This document shows positions 1 to 5,747 of a stretch of 8,012 bases of DNA, one piece after another (positions within the stretch are counted from its first letter, which is position 1; every line of letters begins with the position of its first letter). The position numbers and the translations under genes are program-made. The stretch is from an uncultured Prevotella sp. (GTDB lineage Bacteria; Bacteroidota; Bacteroidia; Bacteroidales; Bacteroidaceae), in contig CABSIA010000140.1 in assembly GCA_902477645.1 (NCBI GenBank), positions 1 through 8,012 of the forward strand, given 5' to 3'. The notes beneath the pieces were generated by a model. It was not told the DNA's origin. It worked only from the letters and a program-made list of their open reading frames with translations, and made no database searches.

Positions 1-53
1 AACCAAAACGCTTAGGAAAGTGAGCTAAATTTGGTACAACGAACTGGACACCC

Positions 54-100
54 TACCTTATAACCTTATAACCTTATAACCTCATGACCTTACAACCTTC
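54..100. repeat. Tandem octamer array, YRACCTYA type
   Basis: About six units with an exact 8-bp period, consensus (T/C)(A/G)ACCT(T/C)A. They read TAACCTTA, TAACCTTA, TAACCTCA, TGACCTTA and CAACCTTC after a partial first unit. The same unit recurs at 262-301 and 5686-5742, and as its reverse complement at 5578-5609, so this is a dispersed repeat family and not a single microsatellite. Function is unknown. Confidence 0.85.
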
Positions 101-104
101 TTTT

Positions 105-173
105 GTGAACGATTAACAATCGTTTTGCTGTACGATTAATAATCGTTCAGCGTTACGATTAACAATCGTACAG
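105..173. repeat. Three abutting 23-bp palindromic units
   Basis: The 15-bp palindrome ACGATT-AAY-AATCGT occurs at 109-123, 132-146 and 155-169, an exact period of 23 bp. The symmetry extends outwards. In the middle unit (128-150) the flanks are CTGT on the left and TCAG on the right, giving a nearly symmetrical 23-mer, and the third unit ends in ACAG. The units are contiguous at 105-127, 128-150 and 151-173. Near-integral helical spacing and strict dyad symmetry would suit a repeated protein-binding site (operator or iteron). They would equally suit a dispersed palindromic repeat. No adjacent gene start is visible in the window, so the target is unknown. Confidence 0.85.
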
Positions 174-213
174 GGATTGAGGTCAAATACAGGCTGTTTT
201 TGTAAAAGATATA

Positions 214-302
214 TAAGGGTTAGATTTTGAGGTTTTAGGCTATGAGATGTAGTATCATTTTTCACCTCACAACCTCATGACCTCACAACCTTATAACCTC
301 AA
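214..302 (-). repeat. AGGTT/AACCT palindromic element at the 3' end of the GH43 gene
   Basis: On the minus strand, two bases after the GH43 TAA, come five octamers of the TGAGGTTA type (301 down to 262). A core AGGTGAAAAATGATAC follows, then ATCTCA, then the opposite-sense segment AAAACCTCAAAA (to about 222). The same order (AGGTT octamers, AGGTGAAAAATG, ATCTCA, AAAACCTCAAAA) is found after the HTCS stop at 5578-5742, so the two are copies of one element. The arms are partly complementary and could form a long imperfect hairpin, so a transcription-terminating role is plausible. There is no clear T-tract. Confidence 0.7.
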
Positions 303-1322
303 TTATTTTTTATACAGGAAGTGGAATGTGCCTTCCTTGATGCTGAAGGTGCCGCCTGCGAACGTCAGCCCTACTACAGCCGTCTTGCGTGGCGATACCT
401 CGGCAAAGCTGTTGTGGGTATGGAACACGTATTGCCATTGGCCCTCGGAATCTTGGAATATGTCACCATGCCCTGTGCCGTAATACCCTATGTTGGTTCG
501 GCTAATGATGGGCTTTTCAGCTTTTTCCCATGGGCCAAAAGGCGATTTTGCCTTTGCCAATCCCACGGCATAGTCGATGTTGCGGAAATCGTTGGCAGAA
601 TAGAACATATAATATGTATCGCCGATGTGGAGCACGGTAGGACCTTCGGTTACGGTCCACGGTGCGTTTTCGGTGTTCTCCCAGCCGAAGGTAGCCGTGA
701 TGCACTCCTTTACGGTTTCTTCCTTTATGCTCATTAGGTCGTCTGACAGCTCTGCCACAAAAATGCGATTGCCGTTTTGCAGGCGTACGTGGTAGAGATA
801 TGCCTTGCCGTCGTTGTCGAACAAGACGAACGGGTCGATGGTTTTGCAAGGAGCCTCAATCATCCGCCTCTCGCTCTGTGTGAATGGTCCTGCGGCTGAT
901 GTGGCTGTGGCTACGGCAATTTGCTCGTTGGCTGTATAGAACATGTAATATGTGCCGCCATGCTTCAAAACCTGAGGTGCCCAAAAGCCTTCTGTGCCGA
1001 AAGATGTGTTCTTTGTTAGGCAATAGCCATTACTTGCACCTGCGGGACCAGTCCACTGCTGAAGGTCGGCAGACTTATAAGTCATAAAACCAGTTGAGGA
1101 GTTGGCTCCTGTGCCGTAGAGATAGTATGTGCCGTCGTCGTCGCGGAAGATTGTAGGGTCTGCCTCCGTCAGCACGGTCTTGTTCTCCGGCTTAGGATTG
1201 TCATCGGGCATTACAGGCTGCGTGGCATCGTCGTTTGAGCCACACGACGGCAATGCGGGACAGACTGCCATGAAGGTCAGAGCCGCACATGTCTTGAATG
1301 TAAAATGATTGATTTTGGTCAT
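303..1322 (-). CDS. GH43-family glycoside hydrolase, lipoprotein
   Basis: A 339-residue protein with a lipoprotein signal peptide. A hydrophobic stretch at about residues 11-25 is followed by lipobox L-P-S-C with Cys27, then an acidic, polar linker, so it should be anchored to a membrane on the periplasmic or outer face. The rest fits the five-bladed beta-propeller of family GH43 (inverting arabinofuranosidases, xylosidases and arabinanases). Likely catalytic residues, by motif position, are Asp55 in EADPTIF (general base), Asp163 in KTIDPF (pKa modulator) and Glu226 in TEGPTVL (general acid). The blade motifs YYMFY (twice) and YYLYG are also present. Length suits a single-domain GH43 with no added carbohydrate-binding module. 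It is divergently transcribed from the HTCS across a 183-bp gap, and the expected start ATG is at 1322. All three catalytic positions are intact, so it appears functional. Substrate and subfamily cannot be read from sequence alone. Confidence 0.9.
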   Translation of the reverse strand: MTKINHFTFKTCAALTFMAVCPALPSCGSNDDATQPVMPDDNPKPENKTVLTEADPTIFRDDDGTYYLYGTGANSSTGFMTYKSADLQQWTGPAGASNGYCLTKNTSFGTEGFWAPQVLKHGGTYYMFYTANEQIAVATATSAAGPFTQSERRMIEAPCKTIDPFVLFDNDGKAYLYHVRLQNGNRIFVAELSDDLMSIKEETVKECITATFGWENTENAPWTVTEGPTVLHIGDTYYMFYSANDFRNIDYAVGLAKAKSPFGPWEKAEKPIISRTNIGYYGTGHGDIFQDSEGQWQYVFHTHNSFAEVSPRKTAVVGLTFAGGTFSIKEGTFHFLYKK

Positions 1323-1356
1323 GGTTGTTATGTTTTTAGTTTTTAAATTCTGTGTG

Positions 1357-1364
1357 CAAAATTA
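1357..1364 (-). promoter_or_regulatory. Candidate -7 box for the GH43 gene
   Basis: The plus strand reads CAAAATTA, which is TAATTTTG on the minus strand and matches the Bacteroidetes -7 consensus TAnnTTTG. It would give a leader of roughly 25-30 bases before the ATG at 1322. The -33 element is not convincing. A second identical CAAAATTA lies at 1427-1434 and could be an alternative promoter with a longer leader. Confidence 0.4.
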
Positions 1365-1470
1365 ACATCTTTCATCATTTACCACAGGTATTATTGTCTT
1401 GATTATGGGTATTTTCGTGTTTTAGACAAAATTACAGCGCAAAAATACCTGTTAAACCATTATCATTTAT

Positions 1471-1478
1471 TAACTTTG
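1471..1478 (+). promoter_or_regulatory. Candidate -7 box for the HTCS gene
   Basis: TAACTTTG fits the Bacteroidetes TAnnTTTG consensus exactly and lies 28 bases before the ATG at 1506. Transcription would start near 1485, giving a leader of about 20 bases. A -33 TTTG is not clear; TGTT near 1450 is the nearest candidate. The possible TTG start at 1476 falls inside this box, which argues against translation starting there. Confidence 0.5.
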
Positions 1479-1505
1479 TCTCCATATAAAAGAAAATCTA
1501 TCTAC

Positions 1506-4500
1506 ATGAGACACCTAATATTTCTATTTACTTTTATTCTCTCAAGCATGCCTGTGCTTGCGTCAAGTTTCAGTTTTATGCATCTCGACACCTCCAACGG
1601 ATTGCCCAATCTGCAGGTGGAGGCTATCGCCCAAGACTGGGACGGATATATATGGATAGGCACACGCAATGGTCTGGCAAAATACGACGGCTACAACGTT
1701 CAGGTGTATAACCACACTAAGGGACAGCAGCATTCGCTGGTACACAACTTCGTGCACGGGCTGTTTGTTGACTCCCAGGGCAGGCTTTGGATTGGTACGG
1801 AGAACGGAGTGAGCAGATATCGCCCTGAGACTGACGATTTCTGCTGCTACAGAAATATCTCGGGCTATTGCACAAGTTTTGCCGAGTGCCGGGACGGCCG
1901 CATCCTTACAGGCACCGACAGGCTATTCGTGTATGACAGCAAGGTGGACTCGTTTGTGGTTTATCCGTCTATGATTCAAGGCGACATAGCATCAATAGCC
2001 CGCGATAAAAAAGGCAATATATATGTTTCGACCAGCCGCGGCGTGTTCTCGCTTAATCCTGCCCTGACAAGCATAACCCAACTAAACAAAAACACACATT
2101 ACGACTTTTCGGGCAGCAAGAGCGTCATCATACCGCTGTTTGTAGATTCCCGGCAAAGTCTTTGGACGGGAAATAACGACGGGGGCGTTGACAAGACTGA
2201 CCTCAAGACGGGGAACAGAAAACAATATTCGCCTGGGGAACTGACGGGCGGCATTGTGCGCTCCATAGCCGAAGACAAACAGCGGCGGATATGGTTAGGA
2301 ACGGAGAATGGCGTTGCAGTCATATCGCCCAACGGAAACATTGTGCGCTTTAAAAAAGAATACGACAACCCAAACAGCCTCAGCGACAATGCCATATACT
2401 GCATTTTGTCTGACACGAACGACAACATCTGGATAGGCTCGTATTTTGGTGGCGTGGACTATCTGCCCAACCATAAGTCGCCTTTCCGCTATCATAAACC
2501 GAGTATGGCAGAAGGAGCACTGAGGGCACGCATCCCACGAATGATTACCGAGAGCGACCCCGGCACGTTCTGGATAGCGACAGAAGACAACGGCATACAT
2601 ATTTACGATGCCAACACTGGACTTTTCACACCGTTTACAAACATTCCGAATCTCGGAACAAACATCCACAGCATATATTACGACCGTGGGCGGCACGACA
2701 TGTGGATAGGCACACGCTTTAACGGCTTGTTCCGCTACAACACCGTAAGCCGGAAGAGCGAGAAATATTCCCGACTGCAAGGCGTACCGTCGGAAGGCAT
2801 ATTCTACATCTGCCAGGCAAGTGGCGGTACGCTTTGGGTGGCTACTATGGACGGATTGAGAAGATACGACCCAAAGAACAACACTTTCAAAGCTGTGGGC
2901 AACAAGGTGCTGGACAACACGTTTGTCTACTCGCTGCACACCGACCGCAAAGGCTGGCTGTGGGCCGCAACGACAAGCGACGGACTATATTGCATTCAAG
3001 GAAAACGCATCACGCACTACAGCAAGGAGAACCATAGCGGACTGACCGACAACTATATAATTACAGTTTTTGAGGACTCGCGCGGAACGCTTTGGATAGG
3101 AACCAACAACAACGGACTTTTCTATTTAGACTCTAAAAGCGGAAAGATAAAACCTGCCACTTGCGGACTGCCGGAACAATGCACGATATGCAGCATTGTG
3201 GAAGACGCCCGGCACCGCCTGTGGATAGGCACCGACCGCGGACTTTATCTATACAGCCCCAAGGAGAGCCTGCGCCGCTTTGCAGCGGGGGCTGAGCTGC
3301 CTGTGGGACAATTTAACTTCACGTCGGCATATCTCGCATCGGACGGCAACATAATGATGGGCACTTTTAACGGTCTGATAGCGTTTGACCCAAAACGGAC
3401 AATAGAAAAGCCCGCTGACATGCACGTCCATTTCAAGAAACTCTATGTGAACGGTAAACTTGCACGGCCGGCAGAGACGGACTCGCCACTGAGGGGCAAC
3501 ATAGACCGCACGGACGAGATAAGGCTGAGCTATGAGGAGGCACGGTCGTTCAACATAGAATACGGAGTGGTGATGCCCGGGGCGGCAGAGAGCGTGCAAT
3601 ACCAGATACGCGTCGACGGCATCGACCGCTCGTGGCGCAATGTGGGCACAGAGCGCAACTTCTACGGCTATCTGCTGCAGCCTGGCACTTACACTCTGCA
3701 CGTAAGGGCAAACACTGGGAGGGCAGGTTTTCAACCTGCCACAATGAGGGATAATAGCAGGTTGGAAACCTGCTCTCCCAGTGACGGATGCGCCGAAAGG
3801 ACTCTGCGGATTGTGGTAGAGGCTCCATTCTATCGCTCTACATTAGCTTACATCATATATTTTCTGCTGCTTTGCGGAGTGGCTATAAGCATACTGCTAT
3901 TCTACAACATGCGAATGAAGGAGCAGGCGGAGATAAGGTTCGTAAACATGGAGAAGGAGAAGGTGAAGGAGGTGGACAAGATGAAGTCGGACTTCTTCAC
4001 CATGGTGTCGCATGAGCTGAAGACTCCGCTGTCACTGATTGTGGCTCCGCTGAGGGGCATAGCAGGCAAGATTGCGGACAGGGAAGTGAACAACTCATTG
4101 GATATGGCAATACGCAACGCCACGAAAATGGAAAGGCTGATAAACGAGCTGGTAACGTTTAACAAAATCGAGACGGACAACTTCCCGTTCTATGTGCAGC
4201 AGGGCAACCCCGTGGAGTTTGTGCGCATGGCTGCGGGCAACTTCAAGGAAATGGCTGAGGCAAAGGGACTTAATCTAAAAATCAATGATATTGACAACGG
4301 CGAGGAGGGATGGTTCTCGCCTTCATATCTTGACCATATTCTGAACAATCTGATGTCGAATGCCATGAAGTTTACTCCACAGGGTGGCACAATAACCATC
4401 AGTGCTGAGACTGTGCAGGCAGAAGGCTCAAAAGACTTGATGCTGAAAATGCAGGTGGCTGACACGGGCATAGGAATTGTGAAGGAGGAACAGGAAAAGA

Positions 4501-5267
4501 TTTTCGGCAGATATTATCAGACGAAACGAGGATACAACGCCAACAGCAACGGATGGGGCATTGGCTTGGCTCTGGTAAGCAGGCTGGCGGAGATTCACAA
4601 AGGAAGCGTGAGCGTGGAGAGCGAATTGGGTAAAGGCTCGACGTTCACCGTAACAGCAAACATCTCGGAGAACGCCTTCAGCGAAAAAGACAAGCTGTCG
4701 CCTGAGAACGAGATTATTACGGCTAAGGATTTTCTCGAGAGGCACACTGGGAGGGCAGGTTTCCAACCTGCCACAACGACGGATGAAGTGGCAGCAACGG
4801 ATAATGGCAGGTTGGAAACCTGCCCTCCCAGCCACACCATACTTGTGGTTGAGGACAACGAGGACTTGCTAAAATTCCTTCGCGAGCTGTTTGCCACCGA
4901 CTATAATGTGCTGACGGCCAAAGACGGACAGGAGGCATGGGACACGGCGATTGGCAGGCTGGACATAGAGCTGATACTATCGGACGTGATGATGCCGCGC
5001 ATGACGGGCAGCGAGCTGTGTAACCTGATAAAGGGCAACATGGCAACATCGCATATCCCCGTAATGCTGCTTACGGCCAAGGGCGACCCTGAGGACGTGA
5101 AGGAGGGCTACAGCAACGGTGCCGATGTCTACATAAAGAAACCGTTTGACCCTGTGGCTCTGCGCATGCAGGTGGAGAATATTCTGCGACTCGTGCGCAA
5201 CAGACAGGAGCGCATCGCTAAAAACAGCAATGAGGAGGCGAAAAACAACGAGACGCTGACTAACTAA
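1506..5267 (+). CDS. Hybrid two-component system sensor/regulator (HTCS), frameshifted before its DNA-binding domain
   Basis: I choose ATG 1506, giving 1253 residues, over the in-frame TTG at 1476, because the ATG is followed directly by a signal peptide (MRHLIFLF..., cleavage near residue 20) and the TTG lies in a promoter box. Order of parts: about 14 Reg_prop repeats (WIGTxxGLxxY type, residues about 44-640), consistent with two seven-bladed propellers; a Y_Y_Y domain (about 650-775); a transmembrane helix (about 780-800); HisKA with phospho-acceptor His836 in SHELKTPLS; HATPase_c with an N box near Asn947, DTGIGI, and a WGIGLAL G2 box near 1016-1024; and a receiver starting at ILVVEDNED with phospho-acceptor Asp1160 in LSDVMMP and the KKPF lysine. 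It would sense a glycan fragment in the periplasm and activate PUL genes. Two palindromic repeats are inserted in frame (residues 737-759 and 1081-1109). The usual C-terminal AraC domain is cut off by a 4-bp duplication at 5259-5267. As read, this protein cannot bind DNA. Confidence 0.93.
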   Translation: MRHLIFLFTFILSSMPVLASSFSFMHLDTSNGLPNLQVEAIAQDWDGYIWIGTRNGLAKYDGYNVQVYNHTKGQQHSLVHNFVHGLFVDSQGRLWIGTENGVSRYRPETDDFCCYRNISGYCTSFAECRDGRILTGTDRLFVYDSKVDSFVVYPSMIQGDIASIARDKKGNIYVSTSRGVFSLNPALTSITQLNKNTHYDFSGSKSVIIPLFVDSRQSLWTGNNDGGVDKTDLKTGNRKQYSPGELTGGIVRSIAEDKQRRIWLGTENGVAVISPNGNIVRFKKEYDNPNSLSDNAIYCILSDTNDNIWIGSYFGGVDYLPNHKSPFRYHKPSMAEGALRARIPRMITESDPGTFWIATEDNGIHIYDANTGLFTPFTNIPNLGTNIHSIYYDRGRHDMWIGTRFNGLFRYNTVSRKSEKYSRLQGVPSEGIFYICQASGGTLWVATMDGLRRYDPKNNTFKAVGNKVLDNTFVYSLHTDRKGWLWAATTSDGLYCIQGKRITHYSKENHSGLTDNYIITVFEDSRGTLWIGTNNNGLFYLDSKSGKIKPATCGLPEQCTICSIVEDARHRLWIGTDRGLYLYSPKESLRRFAAGAELPVGQFNFTSAYLASDGNIMMGTFNGLIAFDPKRTIEKPADMHVHFKKLYVNGKLARPAETDSPLRGNIDRTDEIRLSYEEARSFNIEYGVVMPGAAESVQYQIRVDGIDRSWRNVGTERNFYGYLLQPGTYTLHVRANTGRAGFQPATMRDNSRLETCSPSDGCAERTLRIVVEAPFYRSTLAYIIYFLLLCGVAISILLFYNMRMKEQAEIRFVNMEKEKVKEVDKMKSDFFTMVSHELKTPLSLIVAPLRGIAGKIADREVNNSLDMAIRNATKMERLINELVTFNKIETDNFPFYVQQGNPVEFVRMAAGNFKEMAEAKGLNLKINDIDNGEEGWFSPSYLDHILNNLMSNAMKFTPQGGTITISAETVQAEGSKDLMLKMQVADTGIGIVKEEQEKIFGRYYQTKRGYNANSNGWGIGLALVSRLAEIHKGSVSVESELGKGSTFTVTANISENAFSEKDKLSPENEIITAKDFLERHTGRAGFQPATTTDEVAATDNGRLETCPPSHTILVVEDNEDLLKFLRELFATDYNVLTAKDGQEAWDTAIGRLDIELILSDVMMPRMTGSELCNLIKGNMATSHIPVMLLTAKGDPEDVKEGYSNGADVYIKKPFDPVALRMQVENILRLVRNRQERIAKNSNEEAKNNETLTN
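3714..3782. repeat. Nested-palindrome element, copy 1, in frame inside the HTCS
   Basis: A 69-bp segment (23 codons, HTCS residues 737-759). Outer arms CACTGGGAG and CTCCCAGTG (3713-3783) are perfect inverted repeats. Inside lie two small hairpins, GGCAGGTT-TTC-AACCTGCC and AGCAGGTT-GGA-AACCTGCT, each with an 8-bp stem and 3-base loop, which are also near inverted complements of one another. A 15-bp centre, 3743-3757 (ACAATGAGGGATAAT), separates them. The peptide starts TGRAGFQPA and ends RLETCSPS. It interrupts the Y_Y_Y domain between YTLHVRAN and RTLRIVVEAPF, where family members normally have a short loop. Confidence 0.92.
4746..4832. repeat. Nested-palindrome element, copy 2, in frame inside the HTCS
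   Basis: An 87-bp segment (29 codons, HTCS residues 1081-1109) with the same architecture as copy 1. Outer arms are TGGGAG and CTCCCA (4748-4830). The inner hairpins are GGCAGGTT-TCC-AACCTGCC and GGCAGGTT-GGA-AACCTGCC. The two halves are exact inverted complements from TGGGAGGG to CCCTCCCA. The centre is 18 bp longer than in copy 1 and looks internally duplicated (GGATGAAGTGGCAG beside GGATAATGGCAG). The peptide starts TGRAGFQPA and ends RLETCPPS. It sits in the linker between the kinase ATPase domain and the receiver, just before HTILVVEDNED. Confidence 0.93.
5259..5267 (+). repeat. 4-bp tandem duplication that frameshifts the HTCS
   Basis: The sequence ACTAACTAA is a 4-bp unit repeated about 2.25 times. 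It creates the TAA stop at 5265-5267. Removing one unit turns ...NETLTN-stop into ...NETLTKLDKDFIRRI, which runs straight into the AraC-type domain in one open frame to 5580. The restored protein would have 1356 residues, a typical HTCS length allowing for the two inserted repeats. Confidence 0.85.
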
Positions 5268-5268
5268 G

Positions 5269-5580
5269 CTGGACAAAGATTTCATACGCCGTATAAGCGA
5301 GCTTATAGACCAAAACTTGGGGAACACAGGCTTCTCTGTCACCGACATCTGCAACGAGATGAGCATCAGCCGCAGTCTGCTGCACACAAAAATGAAAAGC
5401 CTCATGAATATCTCGGCTGGCGACTACATAAGGCAAAAGCGCATAGAGATGGCATGCGGAATGCTGGCTGAGGGACACAACGTTTCAGAAACTGCATACG
5501 GCTGCGGTTTCTCTGACCCCAGCTATTTCTCTAAGGTGTTTAAAAAAGTAAAGGGTGTGGCGCCGTCGGAGTATGTGTGA
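5269..5580 (+). pseudogene. Detached AraC-type DNA-binding domain of the HTCS
   Basis: Reading from 5269 gives LDKDFIRRISELID and then a two-helix-turn-helix AraC domain of about 100 residues, ending at TGA 5578-5580. The first recognition region is FSVTDICNEMSISRSLLHTKMK. The family signature VSETAYGCGFSDPSYFSKVFKK and the closing G-x-x-PSEYV motif follow. This is the normal C-terminus of an HTCS, in the +1 frame relative to the upstream reading frame. There is no ATG until 5359, which lies within the domain, so independent translation of a whole domain is unlikely; only a TTG at 5317 is available. The domain itself shows no internal stops, so the break is probably recent, reversible or a sequencing error. 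Confidence 0.9.
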
Positions 5581-5603
5581 GGTTATAAGGTTTTAAGGTT
5601 ATG

Positions 5604-5668
5604 AGGTCGCTGCACTTTCAGGTTATTTTAGGTTTTCAGGTTTTAGGTCGCTTCGCTTTCAGGTTATT
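5604..5668 (+). repeat. 41-bp-spaced direct repeat inside the AGGTT element
   Basis: Two 24-base copies, 5604-5627 and 5645-5668, differ at two positions. Both begin AGGTCGCT and end CTTTCAGGTTATT. The start-to-start distance is 41 bases. The copy of the element at 214-302 lacks this segment, so the copy here appears expanded. Confidence 0.8.
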
Positions 5669-5698
5669 AGGTGAAAAATGTAATCTCACCTTAAAACC
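5662..5698. terminator. Possible bidirectional terminator hairpin
   Basis: Arms 5662-5674 and 5686-5698 pair over 13 positions with two mismatches, with a perfect inner AGGTGA/TCACCT stem and an 11-base A/T-rich loop. It lies between the converging HTCS and GH95 genes, where a two-way terminator is expected. The lack of a GC-rich stem and a T-tract makes this uncertain. Confidence 0.35.
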
Positions 5699-5747
5699 TC
5701 AAAACCTTTATAACCTCACAACCTCATAACCTTAAAACCTACAAACT

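Larger units (their letters stand above)
1..302. other. Gene-free left flank, rich in short repeats
   Basis: I see no supportable gene here. All frames are short or broken by stops, and a short open stretch that crosses into the region after 277 is a shadow of the GH43 gene. Bases 1-50 could be the tail of a neighbouring gene or its downstream region, but they are too short to judge. The rest is repeats, described separately: an octamer array (about 54-100), three palindromic 23-bp units (105-173), an AT-rich spacer (174-213), and an octamer-containing element (about 214-302) that ends two bases before the GH43 stop codon. Confidence 0.7.
5578..5742. repeat. AGGTT/AACCT palindromic element between convergent genes
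   Basis: The left arm has octamers TGAGGTTA, TAAGGTTT and TAAGGTTA, and the first unit includes the HTCS TGA stop codon itself. The middle has a direct repeat and the core AGGTGAAAAATG. The right arm (5686-5742) has the opposite-sense units TCACCTTA, AAACCTCA, TAACCTCA, CAACCTCA and TAACCTTA, reaching to within six bases of the GH95 stop. The same arrangement and core occur after the GH43 stop at 214-302. It fills the whole gap between two convergent genes. Confidence 0.85.

Noticed and set aside
1..36. 3' end of an upstream plus-strand gene ending at a stop near 34
   Set aside because: Only about ten codons are visible, with no recognisable motif; any random frame could give this.
54..100. 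Telomere-like or replication-origin repeat
   Set aside because: The 8-bp period resembles such repeats, but the same units flank gene 3' ends elsewhere in the window, and there is no replication gene or AT-rich unwinding region tied to them.
105..173. CRISPR array
   Set aside because: The three palindromic units are only 23 bp apart with 8-bp gaps between cores; there is no spacer-sized unique sequence and no cas gene.
321..737. 138-residue open frame on the plus strand within GH43
   Set aside because: Shadow of the GH43 gene, which has clear catalytic motifs and a lipoprotein signal on the other strand.
2295..2939. 214-residue open frame on the minus strand inside the HTCS
   Set aside because: Antisense shadow of the Reg_prop region; its composition has no protein-like motifs.
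4746..4832. Genuine conserved protein domain in the HTCS linker
   Set aside because: The DNA is a near-perfect nested palindrome and recurs at 3714-3782 in an unrelated domain, so the repeat is best explained at DNA level.
5317..5580. A separate small AraC-type regulator gene starting at TTG 5317
   Set aside because: The AraC domain homology begins upstream at 5269, right after the HTCS stop, and a 4-bp correction fuses it perfectly to the HTCS. It is the HTCS C-terminus and not an independent gene.
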